Shown here piece after piece: positions 34,506-46,270 of a DNA stretch of 64,000 bases. Under the pieces are notes generated by a model that searched no databases, had not been told where the DNA came from, and saw nothing but the letters and a program-made list of their open reading frames with translations. How positions within the stretch are numbered: the stretch's first letter is position 1; each line of letters starts with the position of its first letter. The translations under genes and the position numbers were made by a program. Origin of the DNA: Chrysoperla carnea (taxonomy: Eukaryota > Arthropoda > Insecta > Neuroptera > Chrysopidae); NCBI RefSeq assembly GCF_905475395.1, contig NC_058342.1, positions 34,120,140 through 34,184,139 on the forward strand, in the 5' to 3' direction.

Positions 34506-34869
34506 AATGTGATGAATGAAATATAGTGGCTGCCATGGCAGATGCAACGCTCTCTAGCGATGTAAATACACTACTGCCATCCCCATAAACAAATTTTCCG
34601 GACCTTTATGCTCGAGAAAATTACCTGACTTTTTCTTTTTAAATTCTCTGACTGTATGTGAAATTCTTCCATTTTAAAATACAGAAATTTCTATTTGCGT
34701 CATATTCTGATTAAAAAACATTTACAAAAGTAAATCGAACTAGAAAAACGGGAATTTTGGGGGTTCAAATGATGCAGAAGATATTCATTCTGAGATATCG
34801 ATGAAGACTTAGGAGTTTAGAAGTCAATTCTAGAATGTCAGAATATTTTTGAAGTTAAACTTCTTTAGG

Positions 34870-34945
34870 CGCGTTATGAAATATGAGAGTGAAATTTGAT
34901 GATGCGCACGCACAAGGTTACACGAAAACTACATGTTGAAGTTAG
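34870..34945 (-). repeat. Second copy of the 14977-15221 interior
   Basis: GATGATGCGCACGCACAAGG then TTACACGAAAACTACATGTT is the reverse of CATGTAGTTTTCATGAAACC and TTGTGCGCGCGCATCAT at 15080-15117. The terminal repeats are not evident here. Confidence 0.55.
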
Positions 34946-35457
34946 TTACAATTTTTTAACACCATGAAGTTAGTCGATAATCGAAATGTCACACCCAATA
35001 GACAAGGATGACAGTGTCATCTATGAACCCAATAAATAAGATTATATAAACGAAGTAACAGTATCCCATCCGAATCAAAGAATGGCTACGACAAGCCCAT
35101 CCTGATATCTTCAGATTTTCTAAGTTGACCCCCCCCCCCCTTAGGATCCTGAAGTTCCAGTGCAATAATTAAACAAACACTTTAGCAAAAACTTGAAATT
35201 CTTTGAAACATGAGTTGAAGAAAATTTTGTTTACATATTACTTGAACTCTTCCCATATTTTGTGTGTGAAAAACATATTTTTTCCATGGCAACAATAGCA
35301 ATCCTTATTTTTCATTTTTTGTATTACAAAATATATTTTTCTTATTGCAAATCGGTGGCGATAAAATTGTGAAACACTTAAAAAATAATAAATTTTTTCC
35401 ATAATGGATTTTCCAAATTGTCTAAGTCACCACCCATAATCATATCAAGGAGAACTT

Positions 35458-35463
35458 TTTATT
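35458..35463 (-). promoter_or_regulatory. Candidate poly(A) signal of Ptp69D
   Basis: TTTATT on the + strand, ~313 bases past the Ptp69D stop. AT-rich context makes chance hits common. Confidence 0.3.
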
Positions 35464-35775
35464 TTAAAAATTATAAATAAAACAAAATGGCGGGCGATAT
35501 GGATACAAAAGCAAATGAATCAAATATGAATGAATGATTATTTCAAAAATAAAAATAAAACAGAGTCGATTCTCGATTCTCTTCAATCTCCTTGATATTG
35601 ATTTTGGAATTTTTTTTAATGAGTGTTTTTTTGAATAAAAAAAATCTTTGGCGTGAATTGTTTTTTTTTTTTTTTGATGAAAAATGATTATTTCTTGTAC
35701 TTTTTACGTCACAATGACGTCACCGTGACATGTGTGATTGAGGTCATAATTATTAAAAAAGAATTAACAAGAAAT

Positions 35776-38700
35776 TTATGTATCTGAGACTTCTTCACAA
35801 AGATGATGGAGATCGGCGTAATTTAATATGGCACGATACAAAAATTCATATTGAGCCTGAAATTCATAACAATTTTTAATTAATATTTAGCAAAACTGAG
35901 TGAACAGTCGAGAAAAACCCCCAAAACACTTGGATTTTATTTTATACCAAGTGGCCTGGCGAACTTAATCTTAATAAACCTGCAGCTTCAATTAATTAAT
36001 AGCTATACTCAGTAGAGATGAAACGGATATCCGGTAACTATCCGACCCATACCGATAAATTGTCCACTGACATAATCGACCCGTAAGTGTTTTGAACGTT
36101 TTTTCCGACTCATCCTGTATTTGATAATATACTTACAAATGTGTTGATCATACAACTTCGTTGAGATCGTAATTTACGTGTCGTTGCAAAGATATCCACA
36201 CGTTTTTCAATTCGAAGTTGCTGAATTAAAATACAAATATCCACAAACATTGAACTTCGATCAGATCCATAACTGGAAAGAAATGATTTGGGTAAAAATC
36301 ATTGTCCAAGGTAAACCCCAAAAAGCATAAAAGACTAAACATAATTTCCCTGACTTTTATAATATTTCCCAATTTTCCCGTTTTGTAATCCAACCTAAGA
36401 AAAACGATCCAAAATAGACAGACAATTATTCTGTTTTAAATTTTAAAAAATTACCCAGAAACTGTTTACGGTTAAAGAAAATCGAAGGAGGAATACTTAC
36501 CAACAATGAACAACCGTTGGAGGAGTATGACTTCCAAATGCAACAGTATTGCCTTCAAGTGCTTGTACTACTTGATCAGCGAGTTCAATTAAACCACGCG
36601 TTACTTCTGGTACTTCCCCTTCAACTGTAGGCCAGCCATGGTACTGTAATTGTGTGACCATAACAACTTCATCGACTTTACGATTGGTAACACTTAGTTC
36701 ACGTCGTGTATAATACGGACAACTCTCTGATTGTATATATTTGACACGAATATGGTCATACGTCACTTCATCATCTGGCCAATATCTTGGACATTTTTTG
36801 GTATTATCACTACCTAACTGTAAAATAAATAAAAAACAAGTGAAAACATACAATTGACTGAATCAATTGTTCTATAAATAATACAGGGTGTAACAAATAA
36901 AAAATTACTTACATCTGACAGCATAACAATAATATTAACACCCTGTTCGAAGATCATTCTCCAAAAATCGGGTGTGGTTGATTCTAATGGATCTTGAGTG
37001 ATAATAAACGATTCACTGTTATCGTAGCCTTCGATAAATGAAGCGTTTATGTACGTGGAATGTTCATGGCCTGGTATTGGTGTTAATATTACACGATTTC
37101 GATCGTATGGTATTACTAATTCACTACGATTTTTTGGTCGATTCTCTTCACCCGTACCCACTGAAAATGCTTTTCTATCTTCTAAAACTGATTTTAATTT
37201 CTAAAAAAAAAAAACAAAAAAAGTTAAAATATTTACATAAAGATTATTTTGCAGCGTGCCGTTGGATTTAGGAGAAAATTATGGGTCATGGGTCAAAATC
37301 TTCAAATTCACTCCAAAATCCAAGACTTTCAAAAAATAGGAAGCTCGATATGTACCTCATATTCCTCTTGCATTCCACTTTTATTATCCTTGTCACATTT
37401 TTTTAAATTTTTCACTATTGTTTTTAATTTATTTGCTGGCATTTCTGTGTCACCGTACTGTGCCATCTCCATTAACGCTCGATACACGAATATATATTGT
37501 TTCTAAAAATTAAAATCGTTATTAATTCAAGAACAACATTTTGTACCGGGTGTTCAATCTGTCTTATGTTACAAATTTTTGAATAAAATTATAACGCTAT
37601 AATTTGTAACGCTTTTCATTGTACACCTGGTAAAAAAAGATCGAAAAAAAAGTAGAACTTACTAAGGATTGAACCAAAAAATTTCTTTGGTGTCGTAAAT
37701 CACAAATTGTATTAAAAATAGTAACTTGCTGTTCCTCTTGAAGCTGTTGAAGTAACGAATCCAACGCAACTAATGTTCCAGTTCGTCCAACACCCGCACT
37801 ACAATGCACCAAAACGGGACCACGTTCCAACGAATGTGCTTCATTCATACGTTTAATAAACTTCAAAATACCATGTGGATGTTCTGGTGCCATAAAATCT
37901 TTCCAAACCAAAAAATGATACTGTGTAACAGATCTTTCTTCCGTTCCTCGAATCACTTTTAGCTCACGTATAATATAATCCGAGTATCGTGACTCATTTA
38001 TATGGTTCACATTTATATCCCCGAAACTTTTGGTTCCCTCTGTTTTATCTGGCCAATATTTAGCACATTTTGTTTTGCTATATTCCTCTAAATTCGTTAA
38101 CATCATTATTAACTCTAATCGTTGTTCCCAAATCATACGCCAATAGTCGCATACCGTATTATCCATTGGTCCTTGGGCGCATATGAATTTTTTTCGTTCC
38201 TTGTACCCCAAAACAACATTTGCGTTAATATAATCGGATCCAGCGATACTGTCCACTTGAGATAATTTCACACGAGTTTGATCGTAAGCTTTAATATCTG
38301 GATAACGATTTTTATAAATATTTTCCCTGGCATCGGAAGCTCTAGTTGTACGATCGGGAAATCGATCTGGTAACTGTTCAAACTCTTGTTGAAAACCGTA
38401 ATCAGAGTCTCTATGCCGTTCTACGTATGCGTCAAACAGGTCAGCTTTGGCAATTGGGGCCATATTAGGAGGATGTGATGAAACTAACTGATGCCGTCCT
38501 CGTAAACTTCGACATAATTGTCTAAATGAATTACGTAATGTTATCATTTCTGCCCCTTGAGCTCGTGCCACTTGTTTCGTATATTTATGTAAGATACAAA
38601 TCGCTGGAATAAAAATGATTGCAATTAACAAGATCCCACAAATAATTTGGGTGACTAGACCCAATGGCTCTAAGCTTGTATCATTCAACGCTGAAATTGG

Positions 38701-41700
38701 AATAAAATCAGATGCGGGTCTCATTAAATCCATGTATGCTGTATATGTGGCCATTGTTTGTCGAGGCTCTGCCCCATGAACTATAATTTCTACAAATGCC
38801 GTGTAATTACTATTTTCGTCCAAAGGACCATCATACGGTAAAGTCGGATCTGCTTTATCAGCATTTGTTTCGATAAGTTTCGTAATATCGATTGTGCTAC
38901 GTCGAATTCGATTATAAATTTGTCGTTTTCGTAATGAAAGTTTTGGATTTAGTGTGGCGTCTTCTAAGATACTTTCTGTTGAACTAAGAGTACTGGTTGA
39001 GGTAATTGAAGTTGTTTCTACGGGGGTTTCCGTCGAGGTAGTAGTCGTTGTTGAAGGTTTTGGCTTGTTTTTCGCTGGTTGTAAACCAACACATCGTACG
39101 CAATCGGTGTTTGAGGAATTAAGCCAAAGAGAATCACCCAAAAACACGTAGGTAAGTTGAACATCACTGGTAAACATTTCAGCCACATACGCGCCCCCAC
39201 TACCATTCTGATGTACTTCGGCGTAAGATGAGATTGTCATATCATCTGGGGGAGGTAATTCGGCTAAAGTTTGTTGCGGTTTTAATCGTACCAAAAATAC
39301 ACGATAACAACAAATTGGTCCTGTATGTTCAGATATTTTCGGGATTGCTAACTTAAAAATGAATATCCCATTCTCTTCTAGTTTGGTCCAATAAAATTTC
39401 AGTAGGGTATCTTTGATTGGGACAGTCGGTGGCATTGTACAATTGACTGATATTTTTTCGCCATGTTTTTTGGGACGTGTTGTACCTGATATATCGACTG
39501 TGTAGTTTGTGTTTGGTGGTACTTGTTCAAAACGTGCAACGCGTGATTTTTCATCGACAGTTTTGATTTTAGGGCCATAAGTTTTACGATCTCGTACACC
39601 ACGCTCATTTTTGAATTCCGATACGCCATTTAATTGAACCTAAAAATTAAAACGTAAATTTTGTATCTTCGATTTAAAAATAGTGAAATCCGTTCGATTT
39701 ACTTACATTGTAGTGGACTATTTTGCCATTTGGTTTTTTGGGCGGTTCAAAAGTGACAAATAAGAAACTAGTTTGGCTAATATTATCAAATTTACATTGG
39801 ACTTGAACATTTTCTGGTGGTCCGGCAGCTCCATCCATTGTTGTTCCATTCACAACTTGGGAATATAGACCACATTGCCCGGTATATTCGTTACAAGCAC
39901 GAACCTGAAAATATAAAGTAAATTTTATTCAATATATCTCGGAAACTATTCGTTCTATGACCAAATAAGTTGTACTTTGGTGTTTTTCGAGGCAAAATTT
40001 TCTTAGACAATAGTTTAATCGGATTTATTCAACGATTAGGCGAGCAGTTTTCAAGATAACCCCAGAAATTGATCCAAGATATCGTTTTTCCAGAAACTAT
40101 CCATCCAATCGTAAAATAAACCAGATTTTTGAATTTTTTGGGTAAAAATTACCTTATAAACTGAGTTTTATCAAATTTCGAAACAATAATTTTTTTGCGA
40201 TTTTTTCTAAGGGGTACCCCTTAAGAAAATTTCAAAAAAATCGAATCAAATTTCTTGTTTCCGATTTCGACAAAACTCATTATATAAGGTAATTTTGACC
40301 CAAATAACTCAAAAATCAGGTTCATTTAACGATTGGGTGAACAGTTTTCAAGATAACTCCAGAAATTGATCCAAGATACCGTTTTTCTCAGAAACTATCC
40401 ATCCAATCGTTAAATAAACCAAATTTTTGAATTTTTTGGGTAAAAATTACCTCATAAACTGAGTTTTATCAAATTCCAAAACAATAATTTTTTCGCGATT
40501 TTTTCGATTTTTTTTAAAGGGGTACCCCTTAAGAAAATTTCAAAAAAATCGAATCAAATTTTTTGTTTCCGATTTCGACAAAACTCATTTTATAAGGTAA
40601 TTTTGACCCAAACAACTCAAAAATCAGGTTCATTTAACGATTGGGTCAACAGTTTTCAAGATAACTCCAGAAATTGATCCAAGATATCGTTTTTTTCCGA
40701 AACTATCCATCCAATCGTTAAATAACACAGATTTTTGAATTTTTTGGGTAAAAATTACCTTATAAACTGAGTTTGATCAAATTCCGAAACAATAATTTTT
40801 TCGCGATTTTTTCCAATCTGCACGTTTAGTTGATTTTGTTCGATATTGCGTAGAAAACGTGAAGAAATAATTTAAAATTATTTGACGGCACATTTATGGG
40901 CTCATTAATCATTTCTTGGAAGGGGAGGATATTCAAAAATATGTAAAACTATCCGCGAAATTACTTTCATTGATGTGCGATTTCTTGAAAATAATTAAAC
41001 TTACCTTAAAAGTATACGTAGTTGCGGCTTCCAAATTTATGAAAAGATACAACGGCATACTTTGAGCAGTTTGTACAGCTTGTTTGTTCGTTGTAGAATT
41101 AGTAGCTTGTGCGACTAGCTCATAATATTGAACATGATCCGCTAATTCAGGCGGTGGTTGGGTCCAACCAATTGTTATCGAATTAAACGTCACACCATTC
41201 ACGGAAATTTCCGGTACAAAATCTGGATTTGAATCTAACGTTCGTATCGATTGCGTAATTACAGGTAAACTCGCTCCCAGTGAATTAACAGCTTGTACAC
41301 GAAATTTATATTCAGTGCCATTATTAAAACCTTTTAGTACATATGACTTGTTACCCCCGCCGATTTGTTCTTGATAAAATTGCCAGGCTTCTACACCATT
41401 TTCCATAAATTGTACATCATATCTTAAAATTGGATCGTTGCCATCGTTAACCGTCCAATTGATGAAAATCATATGCGCTCCAACAGCTTTCAGGAAATCG
41501 ACTTGTAATTGTGGCTTATCCAAAACCAAAAGTGTGACACTGTCACTGAAAGTTCCACGAATAGCATCTTCCGCGATACAATGATACGTTCCATTATCGC
41601 TTCGATTAATACCCGCAACATTTAGGGTCATATTCACGTGAGTCTCATTTAAGCGTGTGCTATTCGTTAATGGTTTCAGATCTTCGTAGCTCGATGTATC

Positions 41701-44615
41701 GTTCTCTTTTATCCAATGGAAATTCTGTAATGGTAAACCCTTGAACACACAGTACAAGGTATCATGTCCGTCGATTTTTAAACGTACTGTATCCTTTTTT
41801 GCAACCACTTCACCAGGTATCGTTACATTTACGTAACTAGTTGCAATCGCTGGTTGTACGGATTGCAAAGAGATGGCGTTGCACGTATAATTTCCGGTAT
41901 CTGTGAGTTCTGCATTTAAAATTGTTAGAATACTTTGCGAATATTCTTTACTGTCTGGTGGGGAATAAATTATTGAATATCTAGAAAAAAAATACAGTTG
42001 TTATTCGAAACTTGTGAAAAAATATAGGATACAGGGTGTTTGGAAAAATATACAAAACAAGTGAAGAAAATGTATAGACAGTATTGATTACTCAATCGTT
42101 CAGAAAAATAGTCACTCTTACACACAAAGTAATAAGAATGTGTTTCTTCTCACGGGTAAACAGTGATGTTAACGAAAAAATGTTTCAAACAAAAGTTGTT
42201 TATTTTTTTATAAGGAACATTTCTTACATATAAACTTTTGTTCTGTCTCTAACGGTTTACAAGATGGGTCCTACGAATCCAACACCCAATTGATCTTTAT
42301 TGCTCATTTACGAACTTAAATTCACTTTTTACGTCCTGAGCACGCTATAAAAGCGGATATCTCTTTTCGTTTTTAAGTTATTGTGTTGACAGACAGAGGA
42401 CAGACGAAAGGACCTCCGGAAATGGATTTTATGAACACATATACCAAACTTACTTTTCTTCGTCGGTGATGTTGAAATCTTGTAGAGTCCACCATATTTG
42501 GGAGGCATTTGGTTTTACGTAACATGTTATCGTAATATTATTATCAATTTTTGCTAAAATATTTGTGGTTACGTTCACTGTTGGATGAGACAGCGTCTCC
42601 AAATCTATGTTATTGGCTGCAAAATATCAAAAAAATAAAATGTATCAATTATTTAAAGCATATTCAGAAAAATAAAATAAACGATAGTAATCATTTTGGA
42701 TGAAAAACATCCCAAGTCATCATTTTCATAACATACACTTAAAAGATTTTTTATTTTAGAAATAGGGTTATCGCAAATGGGTCCCTAGCACCTAAACCAA
42801 GGGCTTCTCTGTGCACCCCTTGATAAAAACTTTTCCGAAACGTCACCGGGTAAGATATGCTATTTTATGCAGATGAAGCTAGAGGATTCTTTCGAGGTCA
42901 GACAGCTTTTCCGCCGGGATCTCTCCCAAGATTGATGAGTCCAAGATTTCGGGAAACATAGATTATGTCAGTTTTATGGGTAACTCGTCGGTAGTCTTAA
43001 AAACTTAGAAATATTTTTTAAGAGTTACCTACCCGCTTTGCTAGAAAATTTCAACTTTAAAACAACAAAGATCACATTGTTATAGCCTTCACTTACCCCC
43101 CCCCCTTCTTGTTCACAATTTCTTTCTTTTTTTTTTAAGTATACCGTTTACCAGTCCCGCCAAAAACAGATTGTTAATTTTCTTGGCGCGGAAACCATAA
43201 TCTTTTTCTAAAATAAAAGTATATTGTGTACCAGTCCCAACAAAATCAGTCGAACAGTTTCGGAGATTAGTCGAAACAAGCAGACAGATAGTGTAAACAT
43301 GAAGGGAAAACCCACCGGAAAAAAACAAACCAACTAGACTCGTGGTTTATGTTGCAAATACGACCAAGTCAGTGGTTTACATTATGTAAACAACCATTCT
43401 GGGAAATTCAAGCTAAACAAAAGTTTGGTTTGCATAAAAACTGAAAAAATTATTCATAAAACTATGAAGTGCTCTAAAAAATGTTTACACTAAAGAAGTT
43501 TTAACGAGATGTATCAATGTTACTTTCAATTAGTCGTTCCTCAGATCAGTTTCAAGAAGAAACTATTCAGAATGTCCTGAAGAATCATTCTGGAAGACTT
43601 TGCACATGCAGCGGTCATATAAGAGCAAAAACAGCCATCGAAAAATTTCAGCAAACTCCTAGAAAATCTGCTCGATAACGACTACGCCATGGAATCTTTC
43701 GACGAAATTTCTTTTGAATTAGTGAAGGACCTGGGGCCTCAATTCCGTTAGCCCCGTCCTGAATCCGGCCCTGTTTATAGCATAATGCTGTAAATGATTT
43801 GGAAGCAGCCGTTGAAAATAAATGTTATCAAATACCAATTATTTTGATAAGGAAACAATTTATAATCTTTTTCATTTATTCACATTATTTTAAATTTTAA
43901 TTTAAGTGTTACAGAAAGATATAAAAAAAGTATACACATTTTTTGAGACACCCTGTAATTCCATAAATTACAAACTGAAAATAGTCAGAAAAAATGTTTA
44001 AAAAACGCATTAACCTTTGAAATTTATTTATTTTAAAACCTAATGCTAATAAATATTTAAAAAAAAAATATCAACCCGGTGTTTTTACGTTATCGAAAAG
44101 GCAATATACCAGAATTTTAAGCTGAACCGTAAACAAAACCATTTATTTGAATAAAATGTATAAAAAAATGTTCCTAAAAATATATTTTAAAGCACAAAAA
44201 ACTTTTCTTTTTTCTAAATATTCCGACCGGTGTTTTTCGTCACTCAAGAAACTATGTTCCAAGAATTTTAAGCTTACTTATGAGTCAAATAAAATATTAG
44301 TCATATAAAAATGAATAAAAAACATACTAATCTTTGGTTTAATTTGTTTAAAAAATCATTGTCAAGCTTAAAAAACTTAGAAAGTATGCTTACATCCAAA
44401 ATTACTACTATCGAAATTTACACAAATGCCAAAATGAAACTTTAGGTTATGTAATTGTGGGAAAATAATAATGAATGAATTGAAAAATCAAAGTATAATG
44501 AAAATTGATGAAAATGTGAACACTTACCAATTTCATTGTTACATTGACCGGTATAAAAATTGATAAAAACTAATGAAAAAATATAAATAAAATAATGGGC
44601 TTGGCAAATGATCAT
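35776..44615 (-). CDS. Ptp69D: Receptor protein tyrosine phosphatase, Ptp69D type, complete, 10 exons
   Basis: Exons from the 5' end: 44528-44615, 42454-42616, 41005-41980, 39707-39904, 37663-39639, 37356-37502, 36913-37200, 36501-36817, 36137-36272 and 35776-35856; 1456 residues (fly Ptp69D ~1460). It is a neural receptor phosphatase for axon guidance. A signal peptide (1-25) is followed by two Ig domains (ITCYV...GNYTCNA; LYCVF...GTYHCIAED), then three FN3 domains. A Thr/Ser-rich stretch and an RIRR furin-like site (719-722) come before the TM segment (802-825, LVTQIICGILLIAIIFIPAI). D1 has NRYPD, WKD (1054-1056, the WPD loop with Lys for Pro) and HCSAGVGRTG, Cys1088. D2 has HCCYGSDRSS (Cys1384) but WPT in place of WPD, so it is probably weak or inactive. 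Intron 4 (39905-41004) holds a palindromic satellite, intron 2 a dispersed repeat and intron 1 LINE-tail sequence. Confidence 0.94.
36835..36885 (-). repeat. Short end fragment of the ~500-bp repeat
   Basis: ACAATTGACTGAATCAATTG next to CAAGTGAAAACA matches the terminal palindromic block of the family. It lies in the Ptp69D intron between 36817 and 36913 and forms most of that small intron. Confidence 0.55.
40025..40815. repeat. ~308-bp palindromic tandem repeat, ~2.5 units (Ptp69D intron)
   Basis: The units share AACGATTGGGTGAACAGTTT and AACTCCAGAAATTGATCCAA. AAGGGGTACCCCTT occurs at 40209-40222 and 40517-40530 (308-bp period). Each unit is itself symmetrical: the sequence to the left of GGGGTACCCC (GTAAAAATTACC.TATAAACTGAGTTTTATC) is repeated in reverse on the right (GACAAAACTCATTTTATAAGGTAATTTT). 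A second symmetry centre lies at the CCAGAAATTGATCC segment. Related units are at 63340-64000 and 6655-6880. Confidence 0.88.
42040..42455 (-). repeat. ~500-bp dispersed repeat in Ptp69D intron 2
   Basis: In reverse it shows AACAACTTTTGTTTGAAACA, TAGGACCCATCTTGTAAACC, GTCCTCTGTCTGTCAACACA and AAAGAGATATCCGCTTTTAT-type sequence, in the order seen at 28150-28640. Confidence 0.75.
42617..44527. other. Ptp69D intron 1
   Basis: A 1.9-kb AT-rich intron. It holds a reversed LINE tail (42775-42960) and a direct duplication of ~33 bp at 43138 and 43210 (GTTTACCAGTCCCGCCAAAA and GTGTACCAGTCCCAACAAAA), probably a relic repeat. No other exon was recognised. Confidence 0.4.
42775..42960 (-). mobile_element. 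LINE 3'-tail fragment, reversed, in Ptp69D intron 1
   Basis: The reverse strand reads AAAATAGCATATCTTACCCG ... GGTGCACAGAGAAGCCCTTG, TTTAGGTGCTAGGGACCCAT, matching 3610-3715 (AAAATAGCATCTCTTACCCC ... GGGACCCATTTGCG). It is the 3' end only. Confidence 0.7.
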
Positions 44616-44984
44616 GGCGTTTGCCGTATACTAAATTTTCATTGGGAAAATTTCGTATTGTTCTTGTTACATTATGTGATTAAAAGCACTGTTTTATAAT
44701 AAACTTCTTACATCCAAATTATACAAACACATCACATTACATGCAAATCTTTGACATTGTTTTTATTGTTTTGTTGTTTTTTTTTTTTTTTTTTTGAAAG
44801 TTCAAAAAAATTTTGCTGTTTATCTTTCAGTCAAATTTTGACTGGCTATAGTACTCTTATTTTTCAAGTATTACAACTACATGCACAATATCTAATACCC
44901 TGATCTGTAGCATATTGTACACTGTACTACGTCTACGTATGAGATCATTGGTGTAGCATGGATGCTTTGTAACCTATTTTACAA

Positions 44985-45440
44985 TCAAGTTATGTCGTAT
45001 GTCGCTGTCGCTTGTCGTATGAAGCCACAATACACATGCCCATTAAATGAGAGATATAACAAGCAAATAACATGGTAGGGTATAGGGTTAATAATAATAA
45101 TAATAATAATCCGAAAGGCAAGGTGTTTCCGGATAAGAAATGATTCTGCCGGAGACGTACAGAAAACCCAAAGTCCAGGGATTGATTGGTGCAAGGTTTC
45201 AGGTCCAAATATTCTTTACCTGACATCCTACAGGTTTCTGCGGGTCCAAATAACATATATGTGGTTATGCACAGCTCCTTGATTCGGTAAATTACCGAGT
45301 CTATTACTATGAGAATGACAGAGTAAAATGAAAGGTGCATTTTAGATAATCCCTCTCGTGGCAAAGAGTCCATTGCTTCATTTTCTATAGTCCCAGAGTG
45401 GCTTATAATTATGGAAAAACTTATTTTACAAAACATCAAA
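44985..45440 (-). mobile_element. LINE 3'-region relic
   Basis: The minus strand translates with YMLFGPAETCRMSGKEYLDL, then KPCTNQSL, parallel to CMLFGPTGTYRASGFECLGP then KPWIQQSL at 3478-3555. This shows it belongs to the same LINE family. It is 5'-truncated and eroded. Confidence 0.65.
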
Positions 45441-46079
45441 ATTAGATTAATTTCACTATCTTCATAATTTTTGGTTTATCTTCCACTTTCCGAGAATTTT
45501 GGGGTGAACCTCCTATCAATACCTCCTATTTCATTCCATTGAAACGGTATTGAAATGTTCGATTGATGTGGTAATCAATAAAAATCCACGTTTTTGCTGT
45601 TTTTGACACGACGGTAAGCAAATATAACTTTCTTTGCTGAATCCTATCCACCATTTTTTCGAAATTATTGTAAATTCAAACATGCGTAAGAAAATAATGA
45701 CAGTCGAAAACGACTTACGACATTAGTTGTAAAAGAGGCTTTATATCAAATATATATTTTCTAATGTTCATTTTATTAATGGTTTAATTAATTTTAATTA
45801 TTTTAATTAACACATTTAATCAGGTTTGGACTAAGATATCTACGACCCCTTTACAATGTAAATCCCTGTATGCAGAGAAAAAAAATTATTGTCCCTTCAT
45901 CATCGAGATACTTGAGGACTGTCCTCAAAACTTAAAGGAGACGTTAAAACTTTCTTTCTTCTCTGGCGGAATTTTGGTTACACCTCTTCAGATATCCCAA
46001 AATCAATAGACAAATTTTGACCCGAAACTTTATTAATTAGAGAACTATATCGAGATGATTGTGACTGGTATCGAGATAA

Positions 46080-46270
46080 TACCAGTAAGGCAGAAAGTTT
46101 AGGGAATCGTAAGAAGAACCTAGTCTGCATAGCACTGGAATTATCACAGGAATTAACTATGCCTCTGATTTAGTTTCTTGAAATAATGATAGACCAATTT
46201 TGATAACTTCTACAGAAAATGTGACGTGGAAGAAAAAACGATAAACCATCTGTTTCTGGTGCCTCGCACT
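46080..46270 (+). mobile_element. Possible LINE relic
   Basis: Broken reading frames give STGIITGINYASDL and, further on, KCDVEEKTINHLFLVPRTRK, resembling the LTGHCxLNYH and C.EEET.EHLL...P..R segments at the end of LINE proteins. Weak and only suggestive. Confidence 0.35.

Larger units (their letters stand above)
26082..35775. other. Repeat-rich 9.7-kb intergenic region
   Basis: No host gene was recognised between PEBP-B and the 3' end of Ptp69D. It contains two copies of the ~500-bp family (26425-26910 and 28150-28640), the ~316-bp satellite (29050-30460), two well-delimited inverted-repeat elements (31869-32230 and 33055-33266), reversed fragments of the 51740-52150 and 14977-15221 families, a tRNA-like stretch at 34440-34505, and a TGACGTCA at 35715-35722. 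The small ORFs are AT-rich and show no family features. Confidence 0.5.
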
